Positions 44,424-53,071 are shown, counted from the first letter of the stretch. The stretch is 64,000 nt of DNA from Pseudomonas sp. H1h (GCF_000633255.1 NZ_AYMJ01000015.1:124001-188000); one strand, 5' to 3'. Program-made: numbers and translations. The notes: a model not told the origin generated them from the sequence alone.

Positions 44424-45194
44424 TCAGCGAGTCGCGACGATGAACAGCCGTGGAAACGGCAGCAGCACCGAACCATCAGACAACGCTGGATACGCCTCGG
44501 CAACCGCCGCCAGATACTGCTGCAGATATTGCGCCCGCTCGTCTTCGGTCAGCGGGCTCAGAAACGGAATCAAGCCACTGCCCTTGAACCATTCCACCAC
44601 GCCCGCCGCGCCACCCGCCAATTGATGATGATAGGTTGTGCGCCACACATCGACCCGCGAACAGTGCGGACGCAACATCGAGAAGTAATCGCTGGCACTC
44701 GCCATCTCGGTGCGCTGCCCGGCGGCGCCAGCCAGTTTGGCGGCCCACGGGCCGTTGGCGGCGACTTCGCGCATCAGCCGATGGGAAGGCTCATTGAGAT
44801 TGTCCGGCATCTGGATCGCCAGGCTGCCGCCCGGGGACAGTTTATCGGCCAGCGCCGGCAACAGCGTCGCGTGATCCGGCAGCCACTGCAGCACGGCGTT
44901 GGCGAAGATCACATCGAACGGACCGGCATCAGCCCAACGGTCGATCTCGGCCACCTCGAACTGTAACTGCGGCAAGCGCTTGCGCGCGGCATCAATCATG
45001 TCCGGCGAGCTGTCCAGGCCGCTGACCCGAGCCTGTTCAAAACGCTGCACCAACAGCTCGGTGGAGTTACCCGGGCCGCAACCGATATCGACCACCGATC
45101 GGGCCTGGACCGTGGGAATCGCCGCCAGCAGATCGCGGGCCGGGCGGGTGCGTTCATCTTCGAAAGCGACGTATTGTTTGGCGGACCAACTCAT
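44424..45194 (-). CDS. tam: Trans-aconitate 2-methyltransferase
   Basis: 256 residues from the ATG at 45194 (MSWSAKQYVAFEDERTRPAR), close to E. coli Tam (252). SAM motif VVDIGCGPGNSTELLV, FDVIFANAVLQWLPDH and SLAIQMPDNLNEPSH are characteristic. It methylates trans-aconitate, an inhibitor formed spontaneously from cis-aconitate. It fits a strain with a full tricarboxylate uptake system, though the genes are not linked. Confidence 0.9.
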   Translation of the reverse strand: MSWSAKQYVAFEDERTRPARDLLAAIPTVQARSVVDIGCGPGNSTELLVQRFEQARVSGLDSSPDMIDAARKRLPQLQFEVAEIDRWADAGPFDVIFANAVLQWLPDHATLLPALADKLSPGGSLAIQMPDNLNEPSHRLMREVAANGPWAAKLAGAAGQRTEMASASDYFSMLRPHCSRVDVWRTTYHHQLAGGAAGVVEWFKGSGLIPFLSPLTEDERAQYLQQYLAAVAEAYPALSDGSVLLPFPRLFIVATR

Positions 45195-45568
45195 TGCGTT
45201 CTCCTGTCGGGACATTCCAGCGGTTCGTCACGATACAGGCAGCCCGGTGAGCTGTTCCAGAGCGACTCATTGCAAACGGTGTCCGCCGACGCCCTGCTTA
45301 TCGCCAATTCGTCGACCCCTATGCATTTTGCGACCGTCCGTCGAGCCAAACACAAGCGTTTTTGACAGCTAAAGAATCCTACCTATAGTCAATTTGCGGC
45401 AATCGGAAGGAACCCGATTACATCCAGTTTCGTGCAAGGAGCACGGCCTGCTCATCTCTCGTGACCGGTGGGTTCCCCCAGTAGTGTGCTCGCAAAAGCC
45501 GTACGGCAAGCAAGCATCGTCGTGCCTGGATTGCAGTCCGACGTTCACTATGAAAAAGGAGCCTCACC
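45195..45568. other. Gap between tam and the AidA/PixA genes
   Basis: 374 nt with no supported gene. It holds the strong promoter at 45362-45389, which implies a leader of about 170 nt before the first AidA/PixA gene. No riboswitch was recognised in that leader. Confidence 0.55.
45362..45389 (+). promoter_or_regulatory. Strong sigma-70 promoter of the AidA/PixA genes
   Basis: TTGACA (45362-45367), a 16-nt spacer, then TATAGT (45384-45389): a perfect -35 and a 5/6 -10. The predicted start near 45396 leaves a long untranslated leader. Confidence 0.7.
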
Positions 45569-46072
45569 ATGTCTCGAGTTACGGATATCCTGGTTTCCAT
45601 CGACACTGAAACCATTTTGAAAAAGTATCCAAACATCAGCAAGGATCCGAAGAATCCCACGCTGATCGACTGGCATCATGTGTACATGGTCACCAATCAG
45701 GATAACGTCGTCAGTGGCCAGGCCGGTGGCGAACTGGACCTCAAGGCGCAGGTCGGCGACCTGATCCGCTGGCGTGAAACCAGCCTGTCGCAGAGTTTCG
45801 AACAGGCGGTGATTTTCTACAAATTCATCGGTAACGCCGGGGCCGACCTGATCTCCCCACCCTCGCCGCGCAAGGCAAGCGCCTGCGTTGCTGTGCCGAA
45901 CACCAGCAATCCGTCCGTGCCAAGCTGCCAGAAAGTCGATAACCATTACTGGTCATCCGAGACCCTGGATTGTGGCCGTGTGACCTATCACTTCCACTTC
46001 CTGATCGTCGATCGCAACTGCCAGATCATCGGCTGCTGCTCGTGGGATCCGTTCATTTCCATTCACAACTGA
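45569..46072 (+). CDS. AidA/PixA family inclusion-body-type protein (first copy)
   Basis: 167 residues. The opening VTDILVSIDTETILKKYPN, the segment WHHVYMVTNQDNVVSGQAG and LDLKAQVGDLIRWRETSL are the PixA/AidA pattern (named from Xenorhabdus PixA and Ralstonia/Burkholderia AidA). Family members are abundant quorum- or stationary-phase proteins of unclear activity. The C-terminus has several cysteines (CQIIGCCSWD). AAAAGGAG precedes the ATG. A second copy follows at 46198. Confidence 0.85.
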   Translation: MSRVTDILVSIDTETILKKYPNISKDPKNPTLIDWHHVYMVTNQDNVVSGQAGGELDLKAQVGDLIRWRETSLSQSFEQAVIFYKFIGNAGADLISPPSPRKASACVAVPNTSNPSVPSCQKVDNHYWSSETLDCGRVTYHFHFLIVDRNCQIIGCCSWDPFISIHN

Positions 46073-46197
46073 CGATGTACCGGGCCCCTTGGCAACGAGG
46101 GGCTCCACCGATCCGATGCCGCCGCCCCGGCTGGAACAGGATGTCTTGCCTTGACCGAAGCGGCCGCCAGTTTGTAGCGACGTCATGAAAGGAATCC

Positions 46198-46740
46198 ATG
46201 ATGACTTCCGAACCGATCCCGTCCCCTTCATCTGCCGTCACCACCGCACAGAATGTGTTGCTGATCGTCGATGCCGAATCTCTGCTTTCGCGCTATCCGA
46301 CACCCAGCCAGGACCCGGCGAACCCGACGGAAATTCCCGATGGACTGATCTTTTTCAGCACAAGCAGCAAATCAAAAAAAATAGTTACAAATGACAGCGC
46401 TACTAAAGTCATTGTCGAGATGGGCCGTGACATCCATTTTCGTGCAAGAAGCGTCAGCCTGATCGCCGAGCACAGCGTGGTTGCCTACCGCATGACCGCC
46501 GACAACAGCAGCGTTCTTACCGCTCCCCAACTGGAAGTACACACCGGCCTTACCGTCCCAGCGCCCAACCCTGAATCTCCGTCCGTGCCAGGCAGTCGCA
46601 AAGCGGACGACCACTTCTGGACATGCACCCCTAAAGCACCTGGTACCACCCAGTGCGAATTGGGATTCATGCTGGTCAACCAGCAGTGTGAAGTGGCGGG
46701 ATACTTTCAGTGGCAGGTTGGAGTTGAACTGACGTCCTGA
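46198..46740 (+). CDS. AidA/PixA family protein (second, diverged copy)
   Basis: 180 residues. Shared pattern with the first copy: QNVLLIVDAESLLSRYPTPS, VEMGRDIHFRARSVSLIAEH and PSVPGSRKADDHFWTCTP. It differs clearly in sequence, so the duplication is old. AAAGGA precedes the ATG; the second ATG one codon on is equally possible. It lies 125 nt after the first copy and probably on the same transcript. Confidence 0.8.
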   Translation: MMTSEPIPSPSSAVTTAQNVLLIVDAESLLSRYPTPSQDPANPTEIPDGLIFFSTSSKSKKIVTNDSATKVIVEMGRDIHFRARSVSLIAEHSVVAYRMTADNSSVLTAPQLEVHTGLTVPAPNPESPSVPGSRKADDHFWTCTPKAPGTTQCELGFMLVNQQCEVAGYFQWQVGVELTS

Positions 46741-46756
46741 GCGTATGCCTGTCGAA

Positions 46757-46774
46757 GCCGGTCGCAAGACCGGC
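46757..46774 (+). terminator. Possible terminator hairpin after the second AidA/PixA gene
   Basis: GCCGGTC-GCAA-GACCGGC, a perfect 7-bp stem with a GCAA tetraloop, 16 nt after the stop. It is followed only by ATTTCA, so the U-tract is poor. Confidence 0.4.
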
Positions 46775-46860
46775 ATTTCAGGGGCACGCCTGCAATAAAC
46801 AGAATTTTCGCTACGCCGTCACTGTCTGAACTTCAGGCAATCCCAATAAGGAACACGGCA

Positions 46861-47271
46861 ATGAAATTCGCGAAGATTTCCCAGACCCTGGCACTGTGGG
46901 CCGGTAGCCCGAAAACCTTCATGGGGGCGTTGGTCCTGATTTTTCTCTGGGGACTGAGTGGGCCTTTTTTCCATTTCAACGACACTTGGCAACTGATCAT
47001 CAACACCTCGACCACGATCATCACGTTTCTGATGGTGTTTCTGATCCAGAACACACAGAACCGCGACACCGACATCCTGCACCTTAAGCTCGATGAGTTG
47101 TTGCGTGTGAACAAGGAAGCGCAGAACGCGATGCTCGGGCTGGAATCGCTGGACCTCAAGCAACTGGAGGCGCTACGCAAGCATTACCGCAGCCTGGGCG
47201 AAAGCGAGGTGTTCAACCTCGACGGGTTGGGGGAAAAGAGCAAACCGAAGCAGGATCTGAATGACTGCTAA
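46861..47271 (+). CDS. Low-affinity iron permease family membrane protein
   Basis: 136 residues with two close transmembrane helices (FMGALVLIFLWGLSGPFF and ISTSTTIITFLMVFLIQ-like, actually INTSTTIITFLMVFLIQ). The conserved QNTQNRDTDILHLKLDELL motif of the family follows, then a charged coiled C-terminus. The family name comes from yeast Fet4 relatives; the bacterial short form has no shown iron transport. Stand-alone gene. Confidence 0.8.
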   Translation: MKFAKISQTLALWAGSPKTFMGALVLIFLWGLSGPFFHFNDTWQLIINTSTTIITFLMVFLIQNTQNRDTDILHLKLDELLRVNKEAQNAMLGLESLDLKQLEALRKHYRSLGESEVFNLDGLGEKSKPKQDLNDC

Positions 47272-47292
47272 TCACGGTACTGGCATGCCTTG

Positions 47293-47390
47293 GTTGTGGC
47301 GAGGGAGCGTGCTCCCGCGGGATCACGAAGCGGCTATGAGAAGGCCAACTGCGCAGCCCGGCGCGAGCAAGCTGCCTCGCCACAGGAAAT
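47293..47390. repeat. Degenerate GTGGCGAGGGAGC-type palindromic repeat pair
   Basis: GTGGCGAGGGAGCGTGCTCCCGC at its start (about 47297-47319) and GCGAGCAAGCTGCCTCGCCACAG near 47366-47388 face each other. This is a different REP-like family from the GCTCGCGA elements in the window. It lies between two convergent genes. Confidence 0.65.
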
Positions 47391-47400
47391 CAAACCCTGA

Positions 47401-47919
47401 TCAGCGGCTGGCCTGCAGCGCCCGGGCCATTTCCAGATGGTTTTGCAGCTTCGGCAGGGTCTCGTCGGCAAATGCCTTGATCTCCGGCACGTCGGTGGTT
47501 TGCGCCTCCTCCTGAATCTGCTGGATGGCTTCTTCGGTGGCTTTCACCTGACTCGCGGCGTAGGCCTGATCGAAGGTTTCACCGTCCTTGACCTGAGGGA
47601 TCATGGTTTTGGCCTTGTCGGCGATTTCTTCACGGGGAGCGATCGGCAGGTCGAGTTTTTTCGCGATCTTCGCCAGATGCTGGTTGGCCGTGGTGCGGTC
47701 ATTGATGACCACGATGGTGTAGTCCTTGACCTCTTTGGATTCGGACTTCTGATGGGCCAGACGACTGGCTTCGATGTCGGCCATGCCTTTGGCCGAAGCA
47801 TCGTTGATGAAATCGGCAGGCGACTGGGCAGCGGCGCCGCTGGCGAACGCACTGCTGGCGAACAGTCCCAACAACGTGACAAAACTGAAACGACGTACCT
47901 GGGTGGCCATCCGGCTCAT
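47401..47919 (-). CDS. DUF4142 domain periplasmic protein
   Basis: 172 residues from the ATG at 47919 (GAAGGAGG upstream). The signal peptide ends near FASGAAAQ. The remainder is a helical DUF4142 domain (FINDASAKGMADIEASRLAH, DYTIVVINDRTTANQHLAKI, ending ADETLPKLQNHLEMARALQ). The family has a ferritin-like helical bundle and is often stress-related. A short KGG protein gene lies upstream with the same orientation. Confidence 0.87.
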   Translation of the reverse strand: MSRMATQVRRFSFVTLLGLFASSAFASGAAAQSPADFINDASAKGMADIEASRLAHQKSESKEVKDYTIVVINDRTTANQHLAKIAKKLDLPIAPREEIADKAKTMIPQVKDGETFDQAYAASQVKATEEAIQQIQEEAQTTDVPEIKAFADETLPKLQNHLEMARALQASR

Positions 47920-47993
47920 GGTCGCGCCCTCCTTCTCTTCAAATTCAAGCGGGAGCTTGCGCCCCCGCCTCTCAATCAAAACGACCTTACCGA

Positions 47994-48152
47994 CTACTTC
48001 GACTTCTGAGCAGGCTTGCGGCCCATTTCAGTTTTCGCAGGCTCTTTGTCGACCGTCGTAGTGGTGGTTTTCCCACCTTTGCGACCGGCTTCAGACGCCT
48101 TCGTTCGATCGTTGGCAAAGTTTCCCGAGTTCGAGTTTCTTGAATTAGGCAT
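47994..48152 (-). CDS. Small KGG-repeat stress protein
   Basis: 52 residues, too short for most gene callers: MPNSRNSNSGNFANDRTKAS, then EAGRKGGKTTTTTVDKEPAK and ending GRKPAQKSK. The FANDRTKASEAGRKGGK block is the KGG motif of general-stress proteins such as GsiB and YciG-like proteins. It is basic, lacks hydrophobic segments and is presumably cytoplasmic. It lies 74 nt before the DUF4142 gene on the same strand and may be co-induced with it. Confidence 0.75.
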   Translation of the reverse strand: MPNSRNSNSGNFANDRTKASEAGRKGGKTTTTTVDKEPAKTEMGRKPAQKSK

Positions 48153-48270
48153 GATTCTCTTCCTCTTGGTGTTGATCGTTGGCGAGCAGGTGCCCGCCTA
48201 GATTGAGAATTGCCAGACCGATAAAGGTTTAGAAAAGTTGCCCGCGCCGCGACGAACGGCGCGGCATGTT

Positions 48271-49620
48271 TCAGATGTCCACCGTCCGATGATTGAGGCG
48301 TTTGGCGGCGTACATCGCTTGGTCCGCATGCCGAAACAGTTGCTGTTCCTCGCTGCCATGCTCGGGATAGCGGGCCACGCCGATGCTTGGCTCGATGTGC
48401 AGGTTGTGGCCGTCCAGGCGCATCGGCTGGACCAGCACCTGTCGGATCTTTGCGGCCACGCTGTCGGCATCTTCGGCCGCTTGCACGCTGTGCAACAGCA
48501 CGACGAATTCGTCGCCACCAATACGCGCCACGGTATCGGTATCGCGCACGCAGCCCTTGAGCCGATTCGCCACCGTTTGCAACAACATGTCGCCGACCGC
48601 GTGCCCGAACGTGTCGTTGACCTGCTTGAAGCGATCCAGATCGACGTACAGCAGCGCCATGTTGCCCGAGACCTCGCGGGCGCCAGCCAGCGCAGCCTTG
48701 AGCCGGTCTTTCAGCAGTTCGCGATTGGGCAACTGAGTCAACTGATCGTACTGCGCCATGCGCCGCAGCCGCGCGTGCAACTGCTGGCGTTCGATGGCGG
48801 TGGCGACCTGGGCGCAGACGTATTGCAGCAGTTCCTTGTCCTGTTCGGTGTAACGTTCACCACCCGGCAGGCTTTTGACGATCAGCGCGCCGATGGTGCC
48901 GTTTTTCGAGTTCAGCGGCACGCCGAGCCAGCACGGTGAGTCCTGCCCGGCCACCAGTGCGGCGAAATCAGGCGGTGAATCGGGGCTATCAGGTGTCAGC
49001 AGAATCGGCTGGCCGCTGCGGATGACTTCCGCACACAGGCGTCCGGTGACAGTGCCCGGTTGCTCGGGCTGCAATTCGTGATCGTCGACGTGATAAGGAA
49101 AATTCAGCTGCGCGCAGTGTTCGTCGTACAGCGCCACGGAGAAGTTCAGCGCCGGCAACCACTCGCCGATGATCAGGTGAATACGCTTGAACAGCGCCAG
49201 CAGGTCTTCGGCGACATGCGCCGCTTCGGAAATCGCATACAACGCCGCCTGTCGCGATTCGGCCTGCTTGCGCTCGGTGATGTCGCGGGCCACGGCGATG
49301 CGCAGCTGATCGACCTCGGACCAACGCGCCGACCACAGAATGTGCGCGATGCGGCCGTCCTTGCGCACGTAGCGGTTTTCAAAGTTGTGTTTGGGTTCGC
49401 CGCCCATGATGTCGTGGGCCGCTGCAAGGGTGCGCTGACGGTCGGCCGGGTGCACCAGCTCGATCATCGCCTGGCCGATCAACTCGTCTGGCGTGTAACC
49501 AAAAATACGCTCGCAGGCGGCGCTGACAAAAACAAAACGGCCCTGCTTGTCCACTGCACAGACGGCGTCCAGCAACAGGTCCATATAACTCGCCAGCGGC
49601 GCGGAATTTCGGCTTTCCAT
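48271..49620 (-). CDS. PAS-GAF-GGDEF diguanylate cyclase
   Basis: 449 residues, no transmembrane helix. A PAS domain (residues ~10-125: LLLDAVCAVDKQGRFVFVSA, then a PAC segment DGRIAHILWSARW) is followed by a GAF domain (~140-285: LFKRIHLIIGEWLPALNFSV). The GGDEF domain follows (ARIGGDEFVVLLHSV), with an intact GGDEF site and an RxxD inhibitory site (RDTD). It should synthesise c-di-GMP in the cytoplasm in response to a small-molecule or redox signal. No EAL partner is adjacent. Confidence 0.92.
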   Translation of the reverse strand: MESRNSAPLASYMDLLLDAVCAVDKQGRFVFVSAACERIFGYTPDELIGQAMIELVHPADRQRTLAAAHDIMGGEPKHNFENRYVRKDGRIAHILWSARWSEVDQLRIAVARDITERKQAESRQAALYAISEAAHVAEDLLALFKRIHLIIGEWLPALNFSVALYDEHCAQLNFPYHVDDHELQPEQPGTVTGRLCAEVIRSGQPILLTPDSPDSPPDFAALVAGQDSPCWLGVPLNSKNGTIGALIVKSLPGGERYTEQDKELLQYVCAQVATAIERQQLHARLRRMAQYDQLTQLPNRELLKDRLKAALAGAREVSGNMALLYVDLDRFKQVNDTFGHAVGDMLLQTVANRLKGCVRDTDTVARIGGDEFVVLLHSVQAAEDADSVAAKIRQVLVQPMRLDGHNLHIEPSIGVARYPEHGSEEQQLFRHADQAMYAAKRLNHRTVDI

Positions 49621-49699
49621 GGTTCAGCGTGGGTGTCCGGGCAATGCAGCAATGATCCACCATCCCTGACCTTTTGATCGCGCATCCATGCTTCCAGCG

Positions 49700-50338
49700 T
49701 CAAGCCTTGTTCGGCAGCAATCCCGGCAGCGCATGCACCAGCGCATTGATCGCAAAACCGATGAACATCACACCACAGAGGCGGGTGATCATCAGTTCAT
49801 GACGTTGATACAGCGTACGCACCCGCCGGGCACCGACAACGCCAATCAGAATAGCGTAGGCCAGCAAACCGCCGAAAAAGCTCAAGGCGATCAGCGCCGG
49901 CAGCATCGACCAATTGAGCAGTTCGGCGCGGCTCGACAGCAACGCGGTAAACGTCGCGACCGCCACCGGGTAAGCCTTGGGATTGGTCAGGCCGAACAGG
50001 ATGCCGTGCCAGAACGGCTGACGCGCCGCGCCCTGGGGCTGATCATCGCTGCGCCGTTTGGCCCGCACTGCACGCCAGCCGAGCCAGAACAGGTACAAAC
50101 CGCTGAGCACGCCGAGCACATCAAACGCGGTGCTGCCGATTTCCCGGGCGCCGACAATCGCAATCAACGCGGTACTGCACCAGACCACATCACCGAGCAG
50201 GTGCCCACAGAGAAAACCTGCCCCGGCCCGCCGCCCGTGCGCCGCGCCGATGCCGAACACCGCCAGCACGCCCGGCCCCGGCGTGATGCCATAGATAAAA
50301 CCCGAGGCCAGAACGGCCATAAGCAACGATGGAGTCAT
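49700..50338 (-). CDS. LysE/RhtB family amino acid exporter
   Basis: 212 residues, five or six helices. The N-terminus is LLMAVLASGFIYGITPGPGV, where GPGPG-like ITPGPGVLAVFG is the family mark. Further signature text is LFGLTNPKAYPVAVATFTAL. It exports amino acids or homoserine lactone-type metabolites. The substrate is unknown. It stands alone, without a divergent LysR regulator. Confidence 0.86.
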   Translation of the reverse strand: MTPSLLMAVLASGFIYGITPGPGVLAVFGIGAAHGRRAGAGFLCGHLLGDVVWCSTALIAIVGAREIGSTAFDVLGVLSGLYLFWLGWRAVRAKRRSDDQPQGAARQPFWHGILFGLTNPKAYPVAVATFTALLSSRAELLNWSMLPALIALSFFGGLLAYAILIGVVGARRVRTLYQRHELMITRLCGVMFIGFAINALVHALPGLLPNKA

Positions 50339-50399
50339 GGAAAACCTGCAAGGCGCCAGTACACGTGGTGGCCAGTCTATATCAGGCCAATGTGTCTGT

Positions 50400-50816
50400 T
50401 CACGACTCGTCGTAAAAACGCATGCCGGCGTACGGTTTCAACCGACACGCGGCCAGTCGCGATGCCAGACCGCCAACGTGGGCTTCGAGCTTGTGCCCGT
50501 CCGGGTCCAGGAAGTAGAACGACGCACCTTCGCTGCGGTTGTCGCGCCATTCCCGCACGTTGACCGTTTTCAGCTTTTGCACGAACGGCAGGAAATCCGC
50601 CTGATCAAGGCTGAATGCGTAATGGGTGTAGTCGACGGATGGCTCGCCAGCGCGCTGCGCGTCCAGCGACAGGCACAACCACAGCCCCGGCAACGACAGA
50701 TAGGCACCGGTGTCCCACGTGGCCTCGACGCGCAGATTCAGCACCTCGCGGTAGAACGCCAGGCTGCGGGGCAAGTCGCTGACGGCGAGGGTCAGGTGAT
50801 TGAGGCCGGTGAGCAT
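50400..50816 (-). CDS. fosA: Fosfomycin resistance glutathione transferase FosA
   Basis: 138 residues of the VOC fold. The metal ligands His7 (LNHLTLAV), His65 (YTHYAFSL) and Glu111 (HKLEAHVG) are all present, as are the FosA markers [20 protein letters not shown] and [17 protein letters not shown]. It adds glutathione to fosfomycin using Mn2+ and K+. Intrinsic fosA is common in Pseudomonas. It lies 3 nt downstream of a secreted hypothetical gene. Confidence 0.92.
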   Translation of the reverse strand: MLTGLNHLTLAVSDLPRSLAFYREVLNLRVEATWDTGAYLSLPGLWLCLSLDAQRAGEPSVDYTHYAFSLDQADFLPFVQKLKTVNVREWRDNRSEGASFYFLDPDGHKLEAHVGGLASRLAACRLKPYAGMRFYDES

Positions 50817-50819
50817 GGG

Positions 50820-51536
50820 TCAGTAACCTCTGAGGTCTTCAGGAACGATGTACTGCTGGCCATCGTAAGTCAGGGTGATCTGTTTTTTCTTCAGCTCGGT
50901 GGTGTTCGAAACGCACTGACCTGCGGACTGGGTGTTTTTCATTTTGCTGCCGCTGGTGGTGACGATCAGATCGGCGAAGCCATTGTGGCTTGATGGAGCG
51001 ATCTCGAGCGTTCGGCGGATTTTTTTGCTGTAGCCCTCGCAGTTATTCACGAACTCACCGTTGTCCTTGAAGACCACCAGGCCCTCAAGCACCGGGCGCA
51101 AGCTGTCACCCTCGCGCACATACAGCGCCAGATCGGTTTTCTCGTAGGGAATGGCATGAGAACTGTGCACGAATTTCGCTCGCAGCCCAAACGCGCGGAT
51201 ATCCGGCGTCAGGCGGTAGCGCGCCGTATCGATGCGCACATCGTCAAGACGCACGGCATCCGAGTTGTAGGCGCCCGGCTTATGGTAAGTAGCGATGGGT
51301 TTGGCGTTGCTGGCATTGAGGAGCGCCAGGTCCAGGTCGAACGCCCCGGCATCGTCGCCGCCGGAATCGGCCAGGTAGGTGGATTTGACCGAAATCGCCT
51401 GACTCGGGAACGCCGGCCAGACGTTGCAGCGCGACATGGATTTGCCGTCGAAACTCTTGGTGGTGCAGGCGGCTTGGGCGTGGGTGGTGATGGCCAGCAA
51501 TGCGAAAGCCATGAGGAAAGTGTTTCTGCAGGTCAT
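50820..51536 (-). CDS. Secreted hypothetical protein upstream of fosA
   Basis: 238 residues from the ATG at 51536. The signal peptide is MTCRNTFLMAFALLAITTHAQA. The mature part has four cysteines (ACTTK, SRCNVW, NNCEGY, GQCVSN) that could form two disulfides, and appears mostly beta. I do not recognise the family. The 3-nt gap to fosA suggests shared transcription. An open frame extends upstream to 51797 but lacks the signal peptide. Confidence 0.65.
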   Translation of the reverse strand: MTCRNTFLMAFALLAITTHAQAACTTKSFDGKSMSRCNVWPAFPSQAISVKSTYLADSGGDDAGAFDLDLALLNASNAKPIATYHKPGAYNSDAVRLDDVRIDTARYRLTPDIRAFGLRAKFVHSSHAIPYEKTDLALYVREGDSLRPVLEGLVVFKDNGEFVNNCEGYSKKIRRTLEIAPSSHNGFADLIVTTSGSKMKNTQSAGQCVSNTTELKKKQITLTYDGQQYIVPEDLRGY

Positions 51537-51604
51537 GTTTCTTCCTTGATAAAAGTCGGGTGCGCTGTTGTTAGACGAATGGCAGGCGGGTCCAAGTATG
51601 ACGC

Positions 51605-51623
51605 TGTAGTATGTTGCACTACA
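51605..51623 (+). promoter_or_regulatory. Operator-like palindrome TGTAGT-N7-ACTACA before the antitoxin
   Basis: A perfect 6-bp inverted repeat with a 7-nt spacer, ending 21 nt before the antitoxin ATG. The size suits a ribbon-helix-helix antitoxin, so autorepression is likely. Confidence 0.6.
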
Positions 51624-51644
51624 AATCACTACCCCGAGACCATC

Positions 51645-51884
51645 ATGTCCGTCATGTCTTTGCGTCTTCCCGATGAAATTGCCGACACCCTCGCCAACCT
51701 CGCCAAGGCGACCGGGCGTAGCAAGTCGTATTTGGCCGTGGATGCCCTTCGCGAGTACCTCGCGCGGGAAGCCTGGCAAATCGAGGAAATCCAGCAAGCG
51801 CTGAAAGAAGCCGACGCCGGCGATTTCGCGTCTGCCGATGAAGTCAGGGCCGTCGCCAACAAGTGGAATGCCAATGCGCGTTGA
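51645..51884 (+). CDS. Ribbon-helix-helix antitoxin (RelB/ParD-like)
   Basis: 79 residues. The N-terminal MSLRLPDEIADTLANLAKAT is a ribbon-helix-helix strand and helix, and GRSKSYLAVDALREYLARE is the second helix with a typical RSKS turn. The C-terminal half (IQQALKEADAGDFAS) should cover the toxin. The ATG at 51645 and that at 51654 are both possible. It overlaps the toxin start by 11 nt, the usual operon arrangement. Confidence 0.87.
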   Translation: MSVMSLRLPDEIADTLANLAKATGRSKSYLAVDALREYLAREAWQIEEIQQALKEADAGDFASADEVRAVANKWNANAR

Positions 51885-52155
51885 GTGGCTCCGTACCGCG
51901 CTAAAAAATCTTGATGACGAGGCTGCTTACATCGCGATTGAAAATCCGAAAGCTGCTTCAGAGTTCGTCCAGGCCATTCTCGACTGCGTCGATCATCTCG
52001 CGCGCTTTCCTGCTTCCGGACGCGAGGGGCGTCTGGCAGGAACAAGAGAATGGGTGCTACCTGATCGCCCCTATCTGATTCCATACCGGGTTCGTCAGGG
52101 CCGACTCCAGGTTCTGCGCATATTCCATACTCGCCGGCTTCCTCCCAGCATGTAG
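51874..52155 (+). CDS. RelE/ParE superfamily toxin
   Basis: 93 residues. Characteristic text: VEWLRTALKNLDDEAAYIAI, the GREGRLAGTREWVL arm and the end LQVLRIFHTRRLPP. The HTRR ending is typical of ParE/RelE toxins. Whether it cuts mRNA or poisons gyrase is not decided by the sequence; the ParE-like end suggests gyrase. The start is the ATG overlapping the antitoxin; an ATG two codons earlier is possible. Confidence 0.87.
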   Translation: MRVEWLRTALKNLDDEAAYIAIENPKAASEFVQAILDCVDHLARFPASGREGRLAGTREWVLPDRPYLIPYRVRQGRLQVLRIFHTRRLPPSM

Positions 52156-52165
52156 TAATGGATAC

Positions 52166-53071
52166 TCAAGTATCACGCCTCATCCCCTCCTCAATCCTGC
52201 GATTCAACCAGTTCAACGCCTGATCCGCACCCCGGCGCCTATGCCACGCCAGCACAAACGTGAACGGCGCGATCTCGAACGGGGGCGGCAACACGATCAA
52301 TTCCTGCTGATCAATCTCACGCACACTGCGCGACGACACGGTGAGAATCAAATCCGTACCGCTGATCAACTGGGGAGCGACGTTCCAGTGCGGCAGGCTG
52401 ATGGCGACGCGGCGGCGCTCGCGCAGTGAGGTCAATGCCCGTTCGATTTCCGGAGTGCCGCTGCCGCGCATTTCCAGCAGAACGTGCGGGCGCGACAGGT
52501 AGGTCGGTAAATCCAGAACCCCGTCGGCCGACAAGCTGCGGCGATCCAGCAGGCAGACGTAGCGCTCTTCGAACAGCACGCTGCTGCGTAATTCGTTGGG
52601 CATTTCCGGGAACACCCCGGCAGCCACGTCGATGTCACCGTTGAGCACACCTTCCAGCATGCCCTCGCGGCTGGCGTGGCTGATTTGCAGGTCGATGCCC
52701 GGGGCTTCGCGGCGCAGGGTGCGGATCAATCCGGGCAGGATGATCGCCGCGCCATAGTCTGACATCGCCACGCGAAAGGTCCGCCGCGCAGTGGCCGGAT
52801 CGAAAGTATTGGGCGCCAGCAGCGACTGCACCTGAGCCAGCGCTTCGGTCAGTGGCGCGACCAGCTCCAGCGCCCGCGCCGTGGGCACCAGGGTCGAACC
52901 GGCGCGCACCAGCAGCGGATCGCCGAGTAAGTCGCGCAGACGCGCCAGGGCATGGCTGACTGCGGGTTGGCTCAAGTGCAGCCGCTCGGCGGCGCGGGTG
53001 ACGTGTTGCTCGCTGAGCAAGGCGTCGAGGATCACCAGCAGGTTCAGATCGATACGGCGCAGATCATTCAT
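52166..53071 (-). CDS. LysR-family transcriptional regulator
   Basis: 301 residues from the ATG at 53071 (an ATG three codons earlier is possible). The helix-turn-helix is LLSEQHVTRAAERLHLSQPA followed by VSHALARLRD. The effector domain begins RTFRVAMSDYGAAIILPGLI. It diverges from a DMT-family transporter gene with an 86-nt gap, so it probably regulates that gene. Confidence 0.9.
   Translation of the reverse strand: MNDLRRIDLNLLVILDALLSEQHVTRAAERLHLSQPAVSHALARLRDLLGDPLLVRAGSTLVPTARALELVAPLTEALAQVQSLLAPNTFDPATARRTFRVAMSDYGAAIILPGLIRTLRREAPGIDLQISHASREGMLEGVLNGDIDVAAGVFPEMPNELRSSVLFEERYVCLLDRRSLSADGVLDLPTYLSRPHVLLEMRGSGTPEIERALTSLRERRRVAISLPHWNVAPQLISGTDLILTVSSRSVREIDQQELIVLPPPFEIAPFTFVLAWHRRRGADQALNWLNRRIEEGMRRDT

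Noticed and set aside
46084..46107. Hairpin GCCCCTTGGCAACGAGGGGC between the two AidA/PixA genes as a terminator
   Set aside because: It lacks a T-run; at most it is an RNA-processing or attenuation stem.
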